Source: Chlorophyllum brunneum
Taxonomy: Eukaryota > Basidiomycota > Agaricomycetes > Agaricales > Agaricaceae
Reading direction: 5' to 3'
DNA length: 64,000 nt
Assembly (NCBI GenBank): GCA_963576785.1
Contig: OY756141.1
Span: 3,286,001 to 3,350,000 of the forward strand
Positions within the stretch are counted from its first letter, which is position 1. Every line of letters begins with the position of its first letter. Below the pieces are notes generated by a model that was not told where the DNA came from, did no database searches, and saw only the letters and a list, made by a program, of their open reading frames with translations. Positions 9,305 through 21,040 of this stretch are shown here, piece by piece. A program made the translations under genes and the position numbers.

Positions 9305-12300
9305 TTAGAATAGATTGAATTTAATTTTGTCTAGATTCTTTGTGAGAATATTGGCAGGGTTTTCAGTGCCTTTCACAGAGAATATTTCAATCTTTCCTTC
9401 TTCTACCAAATCATGAATGTAATGGTATTTGATGTCGACATGTTTCGATTGTTTTTCTGTTACTGGATTTTTGGCCCAAAATATTGAACCCTCATTATCA
9501 CCGAAGAGATAAGGTGCCAATGATTGGATACCAATTTCTTCTAACAAATTGATAGTCCAAATTAATTGTCGACTGCAATCTGACAAAGCCATATACTTGG
9601 CTTCAGTGGAAGATAATGCAATGGTTTTCTGTTTTCTACTTAACCAAGCAATAGCTCTGCTAGCTAGTAAACAGAAATATCCAGTTACAGATTTACGACT
9701 AATTGGATCACCAGCCCAATCAAAATCAGAAAAAGCATTAAGGCCTTGCATAGAACTTCCATTATAGGTAATTCTATATTTGTGAGTAGCATTAAGATAC
9801 TTTAGCAAATGTAGGCCTGCATTGTAATATGCTTTAGTAGGATTGGTCATATGTTGTGATAATTTGACAGTGGCAAAAGCTATATCAGACTGAGTGCCTA
9901 TCATCAGATACATAACTGATCCTACTAATTGTTGATACCTCTTTATGAAGTCAGGTGTTGCTTGTCCTGTATTGGATTCGAAGATAAATCCATTTGGTAA
10001 TGGGATTTCTTCTTTTCCAATTACTTTAAATTGATCAAGAACTTTTCCTAGATAATCTATTTGGTCTAGGGTAATTGATTGGTTTATAGGGTTTTGCAAA
10101 ATTTTCATGCCAAGAAACTCTTTGGTTGGGCCAAGGTCTCGGCATTCCCATTTCTTCATAAAGAGTACTTGCTTCTCATATAGAAGTCTAGAGCCTCTGA
10201 TTCCAACGAACATTGAGTCATCTACATAGACTAGAGCTATAATAAGCTCTTTGGTTTCAGGGTTGTAATAATAATAGACTCCAGTATCTAGTTTGGATCG
10301 GACAAATCCTAGGTCAGTCATTGACTTAGTCAATTCCTTCCACTATTGTCGTCCAGATTGTTTTAGTCCATAAATGGCTTGGTTTAATTTCCAAACCAAA
10401 TTACCACAACCTGTATTGAAACCTTCTGGAAGTTCCATATAGAGTTCTTCATCCAGTTTTCCATAGAGATAAGCAGTTTTAACATCTAAACTGAGCATCT
10501 CCCAATCGTTGAGGGCAGTGACTGCAAATATAAGTCGTGCTATCTCATAATGGACTACTGGTGAAAATAGTTCATCGTAATCAATTCCCTCTATCTGAGA
10601 GAATCCTTTAGCTACTAGTTGAGCTTGGTATTGACCATCTGATTTGGGTGTAAAGACCCATCTATTTTTGACAGCTTTTCTTTCAGGTGGAAGTTTAGCT
10701 AAGTCATAAATATGTCTTTCTTTGAGTGATTTTAACTCTTCTAAGCACACTTTCCACCATTTAGATTTCTCTTCTGATGGTAGCCGATCTAGATCCTTGA
10801 AAGAAATAGGAACTAATGGTGATTCAACTTTTTGAGTGCACAGATAATCGATCATCCCTACTCCTCCTTCTCTGCATAAGTCTTCTATTGTAGAAGCTTC
10901 ATGCTGAGAATGTCTATCGATTATTTCAGGTTTGGAAGCCTCTGATTGAATTTGTCTAACAAGTCTACTTGTAGAACTTGTTAATTTCGACTTAGGAGGT
11001 TGGAACATCTTATAGTCCTGGAGTAGTTGGTCGGATGCTTTGTAGAACCATAGAAGTTTCCTGGACATTCAGGTACTTTTCTAGTTCTTTGCGGTCTCTG
11101 AGGTATTTCAGGGACTATTATTTGATCCGAGTGACCTCGTGGTACAGAAGGACCAGCATCCCGATCATCTTCGACAGGTGAATAGGGTATGAATGGTTGT
11201 ACATTCAAATCATCTCTTCGAGAAAGTGGATTGTTTGGACCTTCAGGGTGTTTGGGTGGATCAGTATATGATAACCCATCGCTGTCATCATCTTCTGGTG
11301 TTTGTGCTTCTCTTGGTGGAAAGAGAATATTTTGCACAATACCATCCCACTCCTCCTAAATATCTGTATTGATATTCGGTGCTTTTCCCTTTCCTTTATT
11401 CTTTTTAGGTTCAGGGAAAGGAGTTGGGATTCATCCATGAACAGATCTATAAGTCCTATCTTCCAGAGAACCTTTGGGAGAAGTTTGGGGTATAGGACTC
11501 AGTGGTATATCAATAGATAAACCAGTAGATGGATCTGGAGCATGGAAGATGATTACTTCCGAAGGTGTGCTTCGAGAAGTGGAAGATGATGGTTGGTTCA
11601 TCCGTCCTTCTTGTCTTTTTCCAATATATTTAGGGAAGTATTCTTTGCTGAATACAGCTGTTGGAGATGTATAGATTACATTTCCATTTAGATACCTCAT
11701 GAAACGATAATTTTTCCTATCTGATGTCCAACCAAGGAAAATCATGAGTTCTGACTTCACTGTCAGGTTATTATCTCTTATCTCTTTTGGGAGGAAGACA
11801 TAAGCACCACAGCCAAAGACTCTCTCTTTGGAGATGTCTGGAATCTTCTGATTCAACACTTCATAAGGTGTTTTCCACATGAGCCGTGATACTGGTGTTT
11901 TATTATAGATATGTATCGCATGATCTATAGAAAACTCCCACCAACCGTCAGGAATACAAGCATGATGCCGCATGGCTTCTGCTTTATCCATTAGAGTTTG
12001 GTTCAAGCATTCTGCTCAACCATTTTGTTAGTGTATGTGCGGTGCACTAGTCTTATGTATAATCCCTAATGAGCGCAAATGAGATTGCAACTTGTCAGTT
12101 GCATACTCTCCTCCTCTATCAGTGCAGAGATATTTTAATTTAGTCTTATATTGAGTCTGAATTAAGGCAATGAAATGTTTCATTTCTTCTGCTGCTTCTG
12201 ATTTCTTATGGAGGAAGCGAATCCATCCATGAGAGGAAAAGTCGTCCATTATGGTCATGACCCATTTAAATTTATGGTAAGAAAGAATTGGAAGTTCAAC

Positions 12301-13034
12301 TAAATCCAAGTGAATTCTTTTGAATGGATGTTTTGCATGTGTAGGGTTCTCTCCAAAGGGTTTCTGGTACATCTTTCCCTTGGCACAACCATCACAGACT
12401 CGGTAATTTGCACCAGAGTAAACCCAATCGTATTTTTCTCAAAGTGATTGAGGATACGATTAGAGAGATGTCCTAATCTCACATGTACAACTTTGTAGCC
12501 AATGATCAGATCCGCAGTCATAGCTGCATATTCCGAATGTACAATTTTGGTATTAACAAAATGTAAAGTAGTGTTATGACTTGCTGAAGGATATGCTTGA
12601 AGAATAGCATTTCCCTCGCTATCAACTACTACTGATTCGTTGGCATCTGTTCTAACAGTTTTGCTATCTTGGCACAACTGTCCCACTAACATTAGTCATT
12701 CAGAGGTTCCTTTCAGAAGGAGGACTGGATATATTAATATCTGTATTGGTTGAACACTATCAGTCTTCCTGTTATAGACTCTATGCTTAAGCATAACTGC
12801 GCCAAGACCAACTGCATTAAGGTAGGGACCTTGTGCTCCTATAGTCTTAATCGGGATCGAAACTTTGAGTTCTTCGAAGTTAATAAAGTCTTCTGCATAA
12901 GGGGTATAATAACATGATGCCCCTGAGTCTAATAACCAAATGTCACTATATTCTTCTAGTGGCGTTATACTTTGATCATTGCTTAGCAATCGAGATCTTA
13001 TTTGATCCAGTACTCTTAAATACTGATTGGGCAT
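9305..13034 (-). pseudogene. C1 pol: protease, integrase, RT, RNase H, with several breaks
   Basis: Going down the minus strand: the protease has WLLDSGASCYYTPY near 12930. The pre-integrase zinc region and integrase core lie at 12692-11431 (DLVELP, DDFSSHGW, CTDRGGEY). The RT at 11068-10120 contains RWVFTPKSDG, LSLDVKTAYLYGKLDEELYM and YVDDSMFVG. RNase H at 9800-9305 has AFSDFDWAGD, ALSSTEAKYMAL and HVDIKYHYIHD. The TAG at 10340-10342, a TGA near 12018 and frame shifts near 12300, 11430 and 11000 separate the pieces. Catalytic residues are kept in every domain, so the breaks are few and fairly recent. Confidence 0.92.
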
Positions 13035-14230
13035 ACACGTTGAGAAACAAGAAAATTGAGAAGTGTTAAAACACTTCTCATTCTTTGTTCAACACGAAAA
13101 TACATGATTATGGGATCCTAAAGATCCCAATTGCGTATCTAATTGCCCGGCCCCCAATGTCCTTTCCCCTTGCCCTTGCCCTTCTTCTTGTGAAGTCGGC
13201 CAGTTGGCATATTGGTGACAGGACTGTGTATCAGGGTTAGTAAGAGTATCTGAGATCAAATTGATCATGTACCCAGCTCCTCCCTTCTTCTTGAAGTCGC
13301 TTCTGTAGTCAGTCAATGAAAGTCCGAGAGACACTTCAGATTGAGGTGCCGAAGTAAAAGGTTCGGACTTAGGGGACTTTGGAAGAGGCCCAGAAGAGGG
13401 TCCTGCAGCGTTTGTAGGGTTTCTGGGGTTGTGGATGTCATAGGCAACATCCTGAGCCGGTGCCATGAGGTCATCGACCTCCTTCTCGCTTTCAAGCCAC
13501 TTGAAGGCCTCATCTACCAATACTGTAAGTGTGGCAGGTCACCTATAAGTGGTCTTGACTTTCTGAGTAAGGGAATATTTCTTACTTTGAAAGTACTCCA
13601 TAGAAGGGGAGGCCCGAGGAAGAGGAGGGAACTCCTCTTCATAGGTTCTAATGGCCAGAGCTACTATTTCCTCCAGAGAAGGAAGGTAGAAGGGCCAAAC
13701 CTCTCCAGGTTCAAGCAAGTCACCCTGGGTGACGGAGTCCATGCTTGGGATCTTTACCACATGGTGCATAGCCAAATTAATTTTTGTCCCAAATTTGGAA
13801 GAAACCAATAAGGTATATGGCAAACCAATAGGTAAAAGAAAAGAAAAGTGGATGCAAGTCACGTTAATATCAGGGTTATTATGCTTTAGGAACTATTTAC
13901 TCACCCTCGTATGTCCCTCACAGATACAACCTGGGGGGTGACCAGAAGGAACAGAAGGTGCACTGGGAGGTGTCACCAATTGTCCTTGTTGGTGTAGGGA
14001 TGAGAGACCTTGTGCATCCTTCGATCATAGCAATTGAGAGCACGTTTTGCCATTTGCATGGGCAAAGGACCAGTGATGCAGTTGCACCAGGTGATCACCT
14101 GTTGGATCCGCAGTGAGTTTTCGAGTAGGGTGGTGAAACATAAGTTTTGTGCTTCAGCACGCACCTTTTTCTCGAGCTCAGCACGAGCATTTTCTTGTGC
14201 CTGCTGAACCTTCTTGGGGTTAACCCAGTA
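13035..14230 (-). other. C1 gag-to-protease spacer with unexplained coding-like frames
   Basis: Two minus-strand frames (13089-13520 and 13539-13862) read as acidic, proline-rich protein, for example LLEPGEVWPFYLPSLEEI and EAFKWLESEKEVDDLM. A third piece (13973-14230) reads VRAEAQNLCFTTLLENSL. A good splice donor, GTGAGTAAATAG, lies near 13903 on the minus strand. I do not recognise this as gag, protease or integrase. It could be an extended gag, a second ORF or captured host exons. Confidence 0.45.
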
Positions 14231-15273
14231 ACAGGTTTAGGTCTCTCACTCACTAAAATATGAGTGGTTGGAGGAGCGGGAGTGGGAGAAGGTTGAGGCA
14301 CATCCATGCATCTCATTAGGTTGAAAGGGGTCATCCCTGGACCTGTGAAGTGATGGACTGCCGGTTCCATGGCAGTGGCAAAGCCTGCCATGTGGGCTTG
14401 AGGTTTACCCTGGTGCTTCTTGGGCTTCTTCTTCTTCTTCTGGATGTTAATCCAGATAGGAGTAGGTGGAGAAGGCTGAGGAGGCTGCCCACTTGGATTG
14501 GCAGGGTAGTAAGGTCCTCTCACAGGCTGGGCCCTGGTGTCACCTCCAGGATGGAAGCAGTTCCAGGGCGGTCCAGGGTGAGTCCTGGGGAAGTTGCCCT
14601 GAGGGTGAGCTTGGTAGTTAGTGGTGGTAGTGTATGAAGCTTGTTGGTTAGACATGGAGGGTCTGGATCCTTCACGTCTTGACCACTCAGCATTTATAGC
14701 TTGCTGAACTACCTTCCAGGTCATATCTACAACATTGCTATTATTTGCTAATGTTGTTTGTGCCACTGTATTCCAATCGGGTGGTAATGCATTCAAAGCA
14801 ATCATTGCACCAAGAACTTCTGGCAATTTTACCTTAGCTGTTTCTAATTGAGAAGCCATTGTTCTCAATTCAGCTAGATCCATTGTTGGATCTTGATTCC
14901 CTGAGATGTACTTTCACAACATTCTCTGGAGGATTGAATATACTGCAGTGGGAGAAGGTGTCCCAAAGTGGGTTTTCAAATCTTCCCAAAGGAATCCAGG
15001 AGCATCATGTCCATGGAGTAATAGGGAATCAGGTAAGGTACCATTTATAACAGCCAATGCCTGACCTCTCAGTTGATCTCTCCTTCTATCCTCCTCTGTT
15101 AAGGCGGCAGGATTTGCAGGGGAGAGAGCTTGACTTGTCACAGTCTATCCTGATTGGTCAGAACCAGTGACAGATATGAGTGTCAAGGCATCCTGAAGCC
15201 TTCTAGACCAGAATGCATAGTTCTTAGGCCCATTGAGCTTAGGCAAACCAGAGACAATATTATTAGTAGACAT
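14095..15273 (-). pseudogene. C1 gag (UBN2-type Copia gag)
   Basis: The ATG at 15271-15273 opens MSTNNIVSGLPKLNGPKNYA, followed by WSRRLQDALTLI, which is the usual start of Copia gag proteins. A TAG lies near 15146, then the frame goes on through LRGQALAVINGTLPDSLL and LWEDLKTHFG. After a break near 14910 the last part (14883-14095) reads MDLAELRTMASQLETAKVKL and a Pro/Gln-rich tail. No CCHC knuckle is visible. It forms the particle shell in a working element. Confidence 0.82.
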
Positions 15274-15417
15274 AATATCTTCATCGAGTGTATTTCTTTC
15301 TAGAAGAAAATACTCATATCAGCAATGATCAAATGCAAGGATAACTCTGTCAGGTAAAGCCCTATCATCCTATCTCAGTTAGAGGGAATGATAATGGTTT
15401 AACCATTGGTAAGGCTA

Positions 15418-15432
15418 CTGGGGCCCATAACC
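15418..15432 (-). promoter_or_regulatory. C1 primer-binding site, initiator tRNA-Met anticodon-arm type
   Basis: Immediately inside the 5' LTR the plus strand reads CTGGGGCCCATAACC. The last 12 bases, GGGCCCATAACC, equal the anticodon stem-loop of initiator tRNA-Met (CAU anticodon). Drosophila copia is known to prime with a 5' half of this tRNA cleaved in the anticodon loop. Confidence 0.7.
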
Positions 15433-16004
15433 TGTTGAGGAAATGACCGTAATGAGTTGTTTGCTGGGGGCAGCAGTAAACGCAGTGGGAGAGAACGTAG
15501 GGTCTACTCACTGAGATAATAAGCTTCTATCTGATACCTGTAGAAAGGTAGTTCTGATAGACAGATATTGGTAATGAAACGTTCGGTGTCAGAGGTAGAT
15601 ACGTTGTAGTCGAGTAGATCAAGACTGGTGTTGTACTCAAGAAGATAAGCAATGATGAAGAAGTTGTTCGATTGAACAAGATGCAGAACTAGGTCTGCTA
15701 CATGGGGTTTATATACATATTGAAGCATAGGCGAGTCATACTACATAAAATACTAGGAATACATGGAACATTCCTTATGACTCCTATTAACTGCAGCATA
15801 GTGCCTGCGGAGTACTGTGGAACATAGTATACTAGTCATTGGTACTATGTAGAATAATCTATCAAGTACTTATGACTCTTATCATATGTAGAGCAACTTA
15901 TTGGAAGTTACTACAGATTGAAGTTACTGGAAAGTAACAGATCAGTCTATTATTAGAATAATGACTTCATAATCTATTTCTAGAATATGTCCAAAACTTC
16001 AACA
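15433..16004 (-). repeat. C1 5' LTR
   Basis: 572 bp, same ends as the 3' LTR but with many substitutions, clustered in the part nearest the primer site. Contains the 75-codon open frame at 15504-15728. Confidence 0.93.
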
Positions 16005-16546
16005 TTTGCTACTTTTCCTAGGATATGGCAAAACTCCAAAAAATCGGACACATGCACTGTATGGTTCAAAATTTGGGACTTTAAAGCAGGTTCCAATCTA
16101 GCCAAAGTCTTGGACAAGTCTCTCAACATTTATGGGGGAGTTTACCATATTATGAAAGTTAACACTACCTTTAGTGTTCTGTTCTGCACCAAATGCTGTC
16201 AGTAGGGTCATCTTGTCCTCAAGTGCCAATCTCAACTCAATGTGTATGCACACTGCAAAGGCCTACATAACACTATCAGCTATTGCTCCTTTGCTGCTTG
16301 CTGCAAAGAGAATGATAAAGCCACTCTACCTGTTGCTACCACCCCAATGGGCGAACCCTGTCCTCATAAACCCACATGTATCAACTGTGGCAAGGACCAC
16401 CTTGCTTCCACTTGTAACAAGTGCCCCTTCCAGAAGAAACATTTCAACCACAATTGGTATACAAACAAGACCCTCAAACTTTGGGCCAACCAAGGCATCC
16501 CCCCTTCCTCTTCTCTAACTGGCCAAAGTCAATCAACTGGTTTATC

Positions 16547-19279
16547 ATGAATAATACACCCAATGCTGAAGACAGACTACCTTCTTCCTCTCTGAAGGAG
16601 TTGAAAGTCTGCTCTCACAATATAGGAAAGTCATATAGAGTGATGGAGACAATCCTTACATATAGAGATGATGTTGACCTCCTTCTTATTCAAGAACCCT
16701 TAAGGCAATACATATGTGACATTCTATTGTCAACCTCCCCTGATAGTACCTCCCTTGTTGGTAGTCCAACTAAACCAGACTGGATTCCCATTCTCTATCC
16801 ATTCAACCCAAGTGATGTACTCACAATCTCAGATGGACACCATACTTGTTGGTTCTCCCAGCATCCTGGACTTTGACCTTGGCCCAATAGGCCTAGAAGA
16901 ACAGTTTCAGTCAACCTTCAGGCTTTACCACTAGTCCAAACATTTCAAGAACTCCATATTGGTTAGCATCCCTAAACCTAATAAACCTGACTACTCCACT
17001 CCCAAAGTATTCAGACCAATAGTCTTACTGAACATCCTAGAAAAACTTACAAAGAAGATGCTAACAAGATGACTCCAATTTAAGGCAGTCAAATTTAACA
17101 TCCTGCACCTCTACTGGCTTGGAGCAATCATGCAAAGGTCTACCAAAGATGCTGGTCTCTTTCTCATCCACATCATTCAGAGGGTATGGACCAAGAAAAA
17201 GAAAACAAGTGTACTGGCACTTGATATTGCTCAATTCTTCTCTTCTCTCAATCATGATTTTCTCACCAGAATTCTCTACAAACAAGGCTTTCCTCCCAAA
17301 TAGCCCCCTTTTTCTCCAACTACCTCAGGAAACACCACACTATCTACTTGTGGAACCATGAGACCTCCCAACAGTTCAATGGCATAGTGGGGATAGGACA
17401 AGGCTTTGTGCTTAGTCCTATCCTTTCCACTTTATACCTTGCTCCCCTCCTCTGCATCTTTGACATACAGATAAAGCACAAATGAGACAAGTGGGACTTC
17501 AACATCCTCTCTTACATAGACTTTGGACTTGAAATAGAATACAGAAAGTTAGAAATATTCCACTTCACCAGGGGCAGAAATGACTCCAATCCTTCCATTG
17601 ATCTTGGTGCCCTTCTATTCACTGGCCACTCTCCTCTCCAACCCAAGCTCTTTTGGCAATACTTGGGATTTATTTTGACAGAATGCTCTCCTTCAAGGAA
17701 CATGTTTGATTCTACTCTGCCAAAGCCATCTCCTCAACTAAGACAATAAAGATATTAGAGAATCCAGTCTGGGGCCTCTCTCCATGCAACAAATGAATTT
17801 TCTACAGGTCCTGCATAGTACCTGTGGCCACCTATGGCTACAGATTATGGTTTCATAAGTATGCCAGGATAAAAGGTATGTACAAACTACTCACTAAGAT
17901 ATAGTGTCAAGTAGCCCTATAAATTATAGAGATATTTTGCACATTTTCTACTGGCAGTGTTGAGGCCCTTGCAGATCTTATGCCCATCAAACTCCACCTG
18001 CAAAAGCTGGCAGAATACCAGTTCTCACACATCCACACCATAGATAACAACTATGCCCTCTCAAAGTTGATGAAGGAATACCACTCCTCCTCTCATTGAC
18101 TTCACATCAAAAACTTCACAGAGACTCAGAAGAAGAAGACCCTTGGAGTTGTTATGGACATTACCTGCACCCCTGAGACTATTAGTATAGAGTATTTTAA
18201 CTCCATTAGCAAGACTGGTTGGTCTGAACATAGGTTACTGGATAATTTCTCTGATTGAATTACTTTTACAAGATTCAACTGGGACAACCCTAAACTCTCA
18301 AAGCAAACTTGGAATAATGTAGCTACAGAGGTGACAAACAATGATAAGTGGATCATTATGGGCACTGATGGCTTAGTCTACCCCAACCCCAACCCCCTTG
18401 TAAACCAACATATAGTGGTAGTAACAATCAGGTATCTGGACAGAGGAAGTTCAGTTATGAAAAGGCTAGAAGACACCACATCCACTGACACTGAACTCAT
18501 AGCACAGTACCTTGGTATCATCAAGGTACTCAACTCACCCAACTACACTTTGGTGGAATATATCCATACCTTCATCAACTCTATCCAAGCCTCCCAACTC
18601 CTACTGGACTGTTCAACTCACCCCTGCAAACAACAGTCCATTCTCACCTCTAAAGTACTCTGTGCTTGGTTCCTCAAATCGGATCATCACTGACTGACCT
18701 TTTATCATTCCCTCTCCAAATTCAAATTTGGTATCCAACATAAGATGTATGACTGGCTCCAAACAGTCACCTGGCCAACTGACATCAAGATCAGCAAGTA
18801 CCCCACTCCATTGATTATCTCTAACAAAAATCAGCTGAGCAAGCTCTACACATGTGGCAGAGCATGTTCTCCTTTGCAAAATACAGTGGTAGCTCCTTCC
18901 TCCATCTTAAGATGTGAGCAAATGGGGCCTCCACCTTACCTTCCCATCTCAACTCCAGTCTATGGATATGAGAATGTGAATACTCACCACAACTCTTTAC
19001 TAGAACATGTCAAGCCATCTTATGCCATGCCCCTACTAGGGAATACCAACCAAGGTTTTTTCCTAATGAAGACTTCTCTTGCCATCATTGCAGGAGTCAG
19101 CTCATTCAGACCTGCTCCCACATCCTCCATTGTTTTCAGCACTTTAATCACTACTACCCCATCAATACTATTAAGGAGTTAGCTAACTTCTTGCAACACA
19201 ATTTCTTAGTCTTCACTTTCCCTCCAGAACCTGAAGTACCTGATCACTAATGACAGGCACAATCACAGCTGCTACATTG
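16547..19279 (+). pseudogene. L2 ORF2 (endonuclease remnant, RT, RNase H), deleted and stop-ridden
   Basis: It starts MNNTPNAEDRLPSSSLKELK and runs into LLLIQEPL, the start of an AP-type endonuclease. At about 16880-16930 it jumps to the RT (SIPKPNKPDYSTPK), so most of the endonuclease is deleted. A second deletion near 17515 removes the segment carrying the FVDDG catalytic site that L1 and L4 retain. RNase H is recognisable at 18331-18700 (IIMGTDGLVYPNPNP, TDTELIAQY) and the last part at 18745-19242. Stops are frequent. The element is cut at 19279 by G2. Confidence 0.85.
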
Positions 19280-20265
19280 TGTTATGACTGAACCTTGAAC
19301 CTATGTCAGAGGTTACAACAAGTTCCCAGAAGCAATACCATTTATTCCACCACCAGGATCCAATAACACTGTCATCAACTCTCTACTTTGACTAGCTTGG
19401 AAATACATACCATACTTATATGTATGTGACACTAATGGACTCTACTTATGCACCATCGAGAACAACCTCTACAGTGCTTGGAATAACAGTTGGAAAGCAT
19501 GATCTACTACCAAAGAAACTATGTAGTATATCTACCCTTACATGTACACTCATGGTCCAGTACTCAAAGTACTCATTTACCAACAAGTCGCCGATGGAAT
19601 CTATTGTATAGAGATGTGACCTAGGGACTTATCACCAGACAATGAACCTGCTGTACCCAGTAGTGATAGTGACAACTCTTCCCATCTGCTATTGCAATCT
19701 ACTCAAGCCTTTGTCAAGTCACCCAAGTCTTACCTCTCCAAAGAACCAATCACATCAATGTCATCCTTATCATCTGACTCCAATCACCCTATGGATGCAG
19801 TTCTTCCATTGCCACCATCATCATCATCACCCTCTACCACCTCGTCCTGCATATCTTGTGACTGCAGCTGTTCCAATGAATCTCTATCATTATCATCTGA
19901 GATCTCTAAGAATGAGTAAGCACTCATCCATTTCATCTTCATCAGTTTTACTTTGCTCTATATTTAGTTGTTTCACCTTTATCAGTTTCATGTCTATCTT
20001 TAGTAGCATTTTTTATAGAAAAAGAAGTAGTTAGTATAAATAGCTGACTGTATTAGGAAGTCAAAGCTTAAGCTTTAATCTTCTACAGAAATAGCCTTCT
20101 TGATTGCCCAAGAAGAGTTTCCATTGACAGTTGCTGTCAATCAATAGAAGATTGCTAAACTGCTTATTCTCTACTTGCCCTCATCACTCAGAGCTACAAG
20201 ATAAACAGGATTCCCATTTCTTGGTTGAGTAATGACAGTTTGCTTATCCAGTTACTTGGCTAAGA
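19280..20265 (+). repeat. G2 5' LTR (at least the first 986 bp)
   Basis: It aligns with 31681-33242 once s2 and its target duplication are removed; both blocks are then 986 bp. The true right end lies somewhere between here and about 20990, and I could not locate it. The first 640 bp hold a reading frame (to TAA 19917-19919) that corresponds to the C-terminal part of ORF3, interrupted by TGA at 19389 and a few further stops. A TATA box and hairpins follow. Confidence 0.75.
20035..20077 (+). promoter_or_regulatory. G2 LTR TATA box and downstream palindrome
   Basis: TATAAATAG lies at 20035-20043 after the end of the LTR reading frame. About 29 bp further is the palindrome AAAGCTTAAGCTTT (20064-20077); the 3' LTR has a longer version, TCAAAGCTTAAGCTTTGA (33038-33055). 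A second hairpin, ATTGACAG-TTG-CTGTCAAT, is at 20123-20141. The layout fits U3, then a transcript whose 5' end can fold. The 3' LTR TATA box has mutated to TGTAAATGG. Confidence 0.6.
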
Positions 20266-21040
20266 TAGGTATTAAGACCATACCCTAGAGATTGCATCCT
20301 CTTTGATTGCCCTTAGTAGCCAAATCTGTGGTGGTAGATCAAAGCTTCTGCTGAGTCATTTTGGCATAGGGAACAAGAACCCCAGTGTTATCTGTGTCAT
20401 TGCCATTGTTGCTGAACAAGGATAACATCTTCCTGCATCATTGCCGCTGTTGCTGTTACAGGAAGCCAAGAAGAGTTGTACACAGTGCCTATCTGCCATA
20501 TAGGAGTATAACTTGCTATCAGTCACATAGGACCCACACTGTACTTGCCAGTACCTGGAGTACCCCTCAAGTTAGTAGGGCTAAGCACAAAGACCTGCTC
20601 ATAGAACATATGCTATCAACCAACTTTGTGGTTTCCTCCTTGAGAAGAAGAGAAACTTGCCTGCCATGCGTCCTGCCTCTGTATTCCCATTGAGAAGTAC
20701 TCCAGTTGAAAGAAGACCTAGAAGGAATGGAAGGTCACAACCACTAGGCTATGGAGAAGCTGTCTGTAGAGAAGCTAAACTGAGCAGCTGCCATCTAGTC
20801 AGCCAGATGATACTAGCAACCGTGAAGATGCATCATGCCTTGTTGCTGCTATGCCAGTAACAGATTCCCTCGAAAAGTGAGAGCACTCAGTAGAGGACAC
20901 CCTCAAAACCTGTTGTGTATTCCCAAGAAGTACAGAAAGAAGTTGTGAATAATTGTTGGTGAGATAAAGGTGCAACTCTGTCAAGATTGAATGAGTCTGA
21001 TGTCATGCAAAGCAAAAGGAGACTACTCCACCTGCACCTC
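20266..21040 (+). other. G2 leader region, function unresolved
   Basis: This includes the unlocated end of the 5' LTR and the primer site. Short frames exist (20385-20693, 20657-20860) but none resembles a known protein. Confidence 0.4.

Larger units (their letters stand above)
8671..16004 (-). mobile_element. C1: Ty1/Copia element, minus strand, in ORF1 of L2
   Basis: Two 572-bp LTRs (8671-9242 and 15433-16004), both starting TGTTGAGG and ending CTTCAACA as read on the plus strand, enclose 6.2 kb. Read on the minus strand the order is gag, a spacer, protease, integrase, RT, RNase H, which is the Copia order. A purine-rich tract, GCAAGGAGGAG, abuts the 3' LTR at 9243. A primer site abuts the 5' LTR. 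The flanks GAAGA (8666-8670) and TTTGC (16005-16009) are not a duplication, and the two LTRs differ at many sites. The pol frame is broken at several points. Confidence 0.93.
6436..16550 (+). pseudogene. L2 ORF1 (gag-like protein with CCHC zinc knuckles), interrupted twice
   Basis: Coding blocks are 6436-6540, 7917-8670 and 16005-16550. The frame starts at ATG 6436 (MGSKTPEQGPAPLLPDIEK), passes through stops just after the L3 site and continues through DKRGTPEEFYND and a 127-residue open stretch at 8301-8670 rich in Pro, Thr and Lys. It is then cut by C1. Beyond C1 it ends with three cysteine clusters, CTKC, CAHC and CINCGKDHLASTC (16190-16420), which are CCHC-type knuckles that bind nucleic acid in LINE ORF1 proteins. 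It should coat the element RNA. L3, C1 and at least three stops have killed it. The end overlaps the ORF2 start near 16547. Confidence 0.75.
6125..19279 (+). mobile_element. L2: old, near-full-length LINE, split by L3, C1 and G2
   Basis: Four blocks belong to one plus-strand LINE: 6125-6540 (5' UTR and start of ORF1), 7917-8670 (ORF1), 16005-16550 (ORF1 zinc knuckles) and 16547-19279 (ORF2). The reading frame of ORF1 continues sensibly across L3 once one target duplication is removed. At 19279 the ORF2 3' region is cut by the TGTTATG terminus of G2. The L1 sequence shows that about 60 bp of coding end plus the 3' UTR and poly-A must lie beyond G2. L2 carries many stops and internal deletions. 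Confidence 0.82.

Noticed and set aside
20956..20970. TTGGTGAGATAAAGG as the G2 primer site
   Set aside because: Its reverse complement matches the LTR over only eight bases and not near the TATA box, so there is no support for self-priming or a known tRNA.
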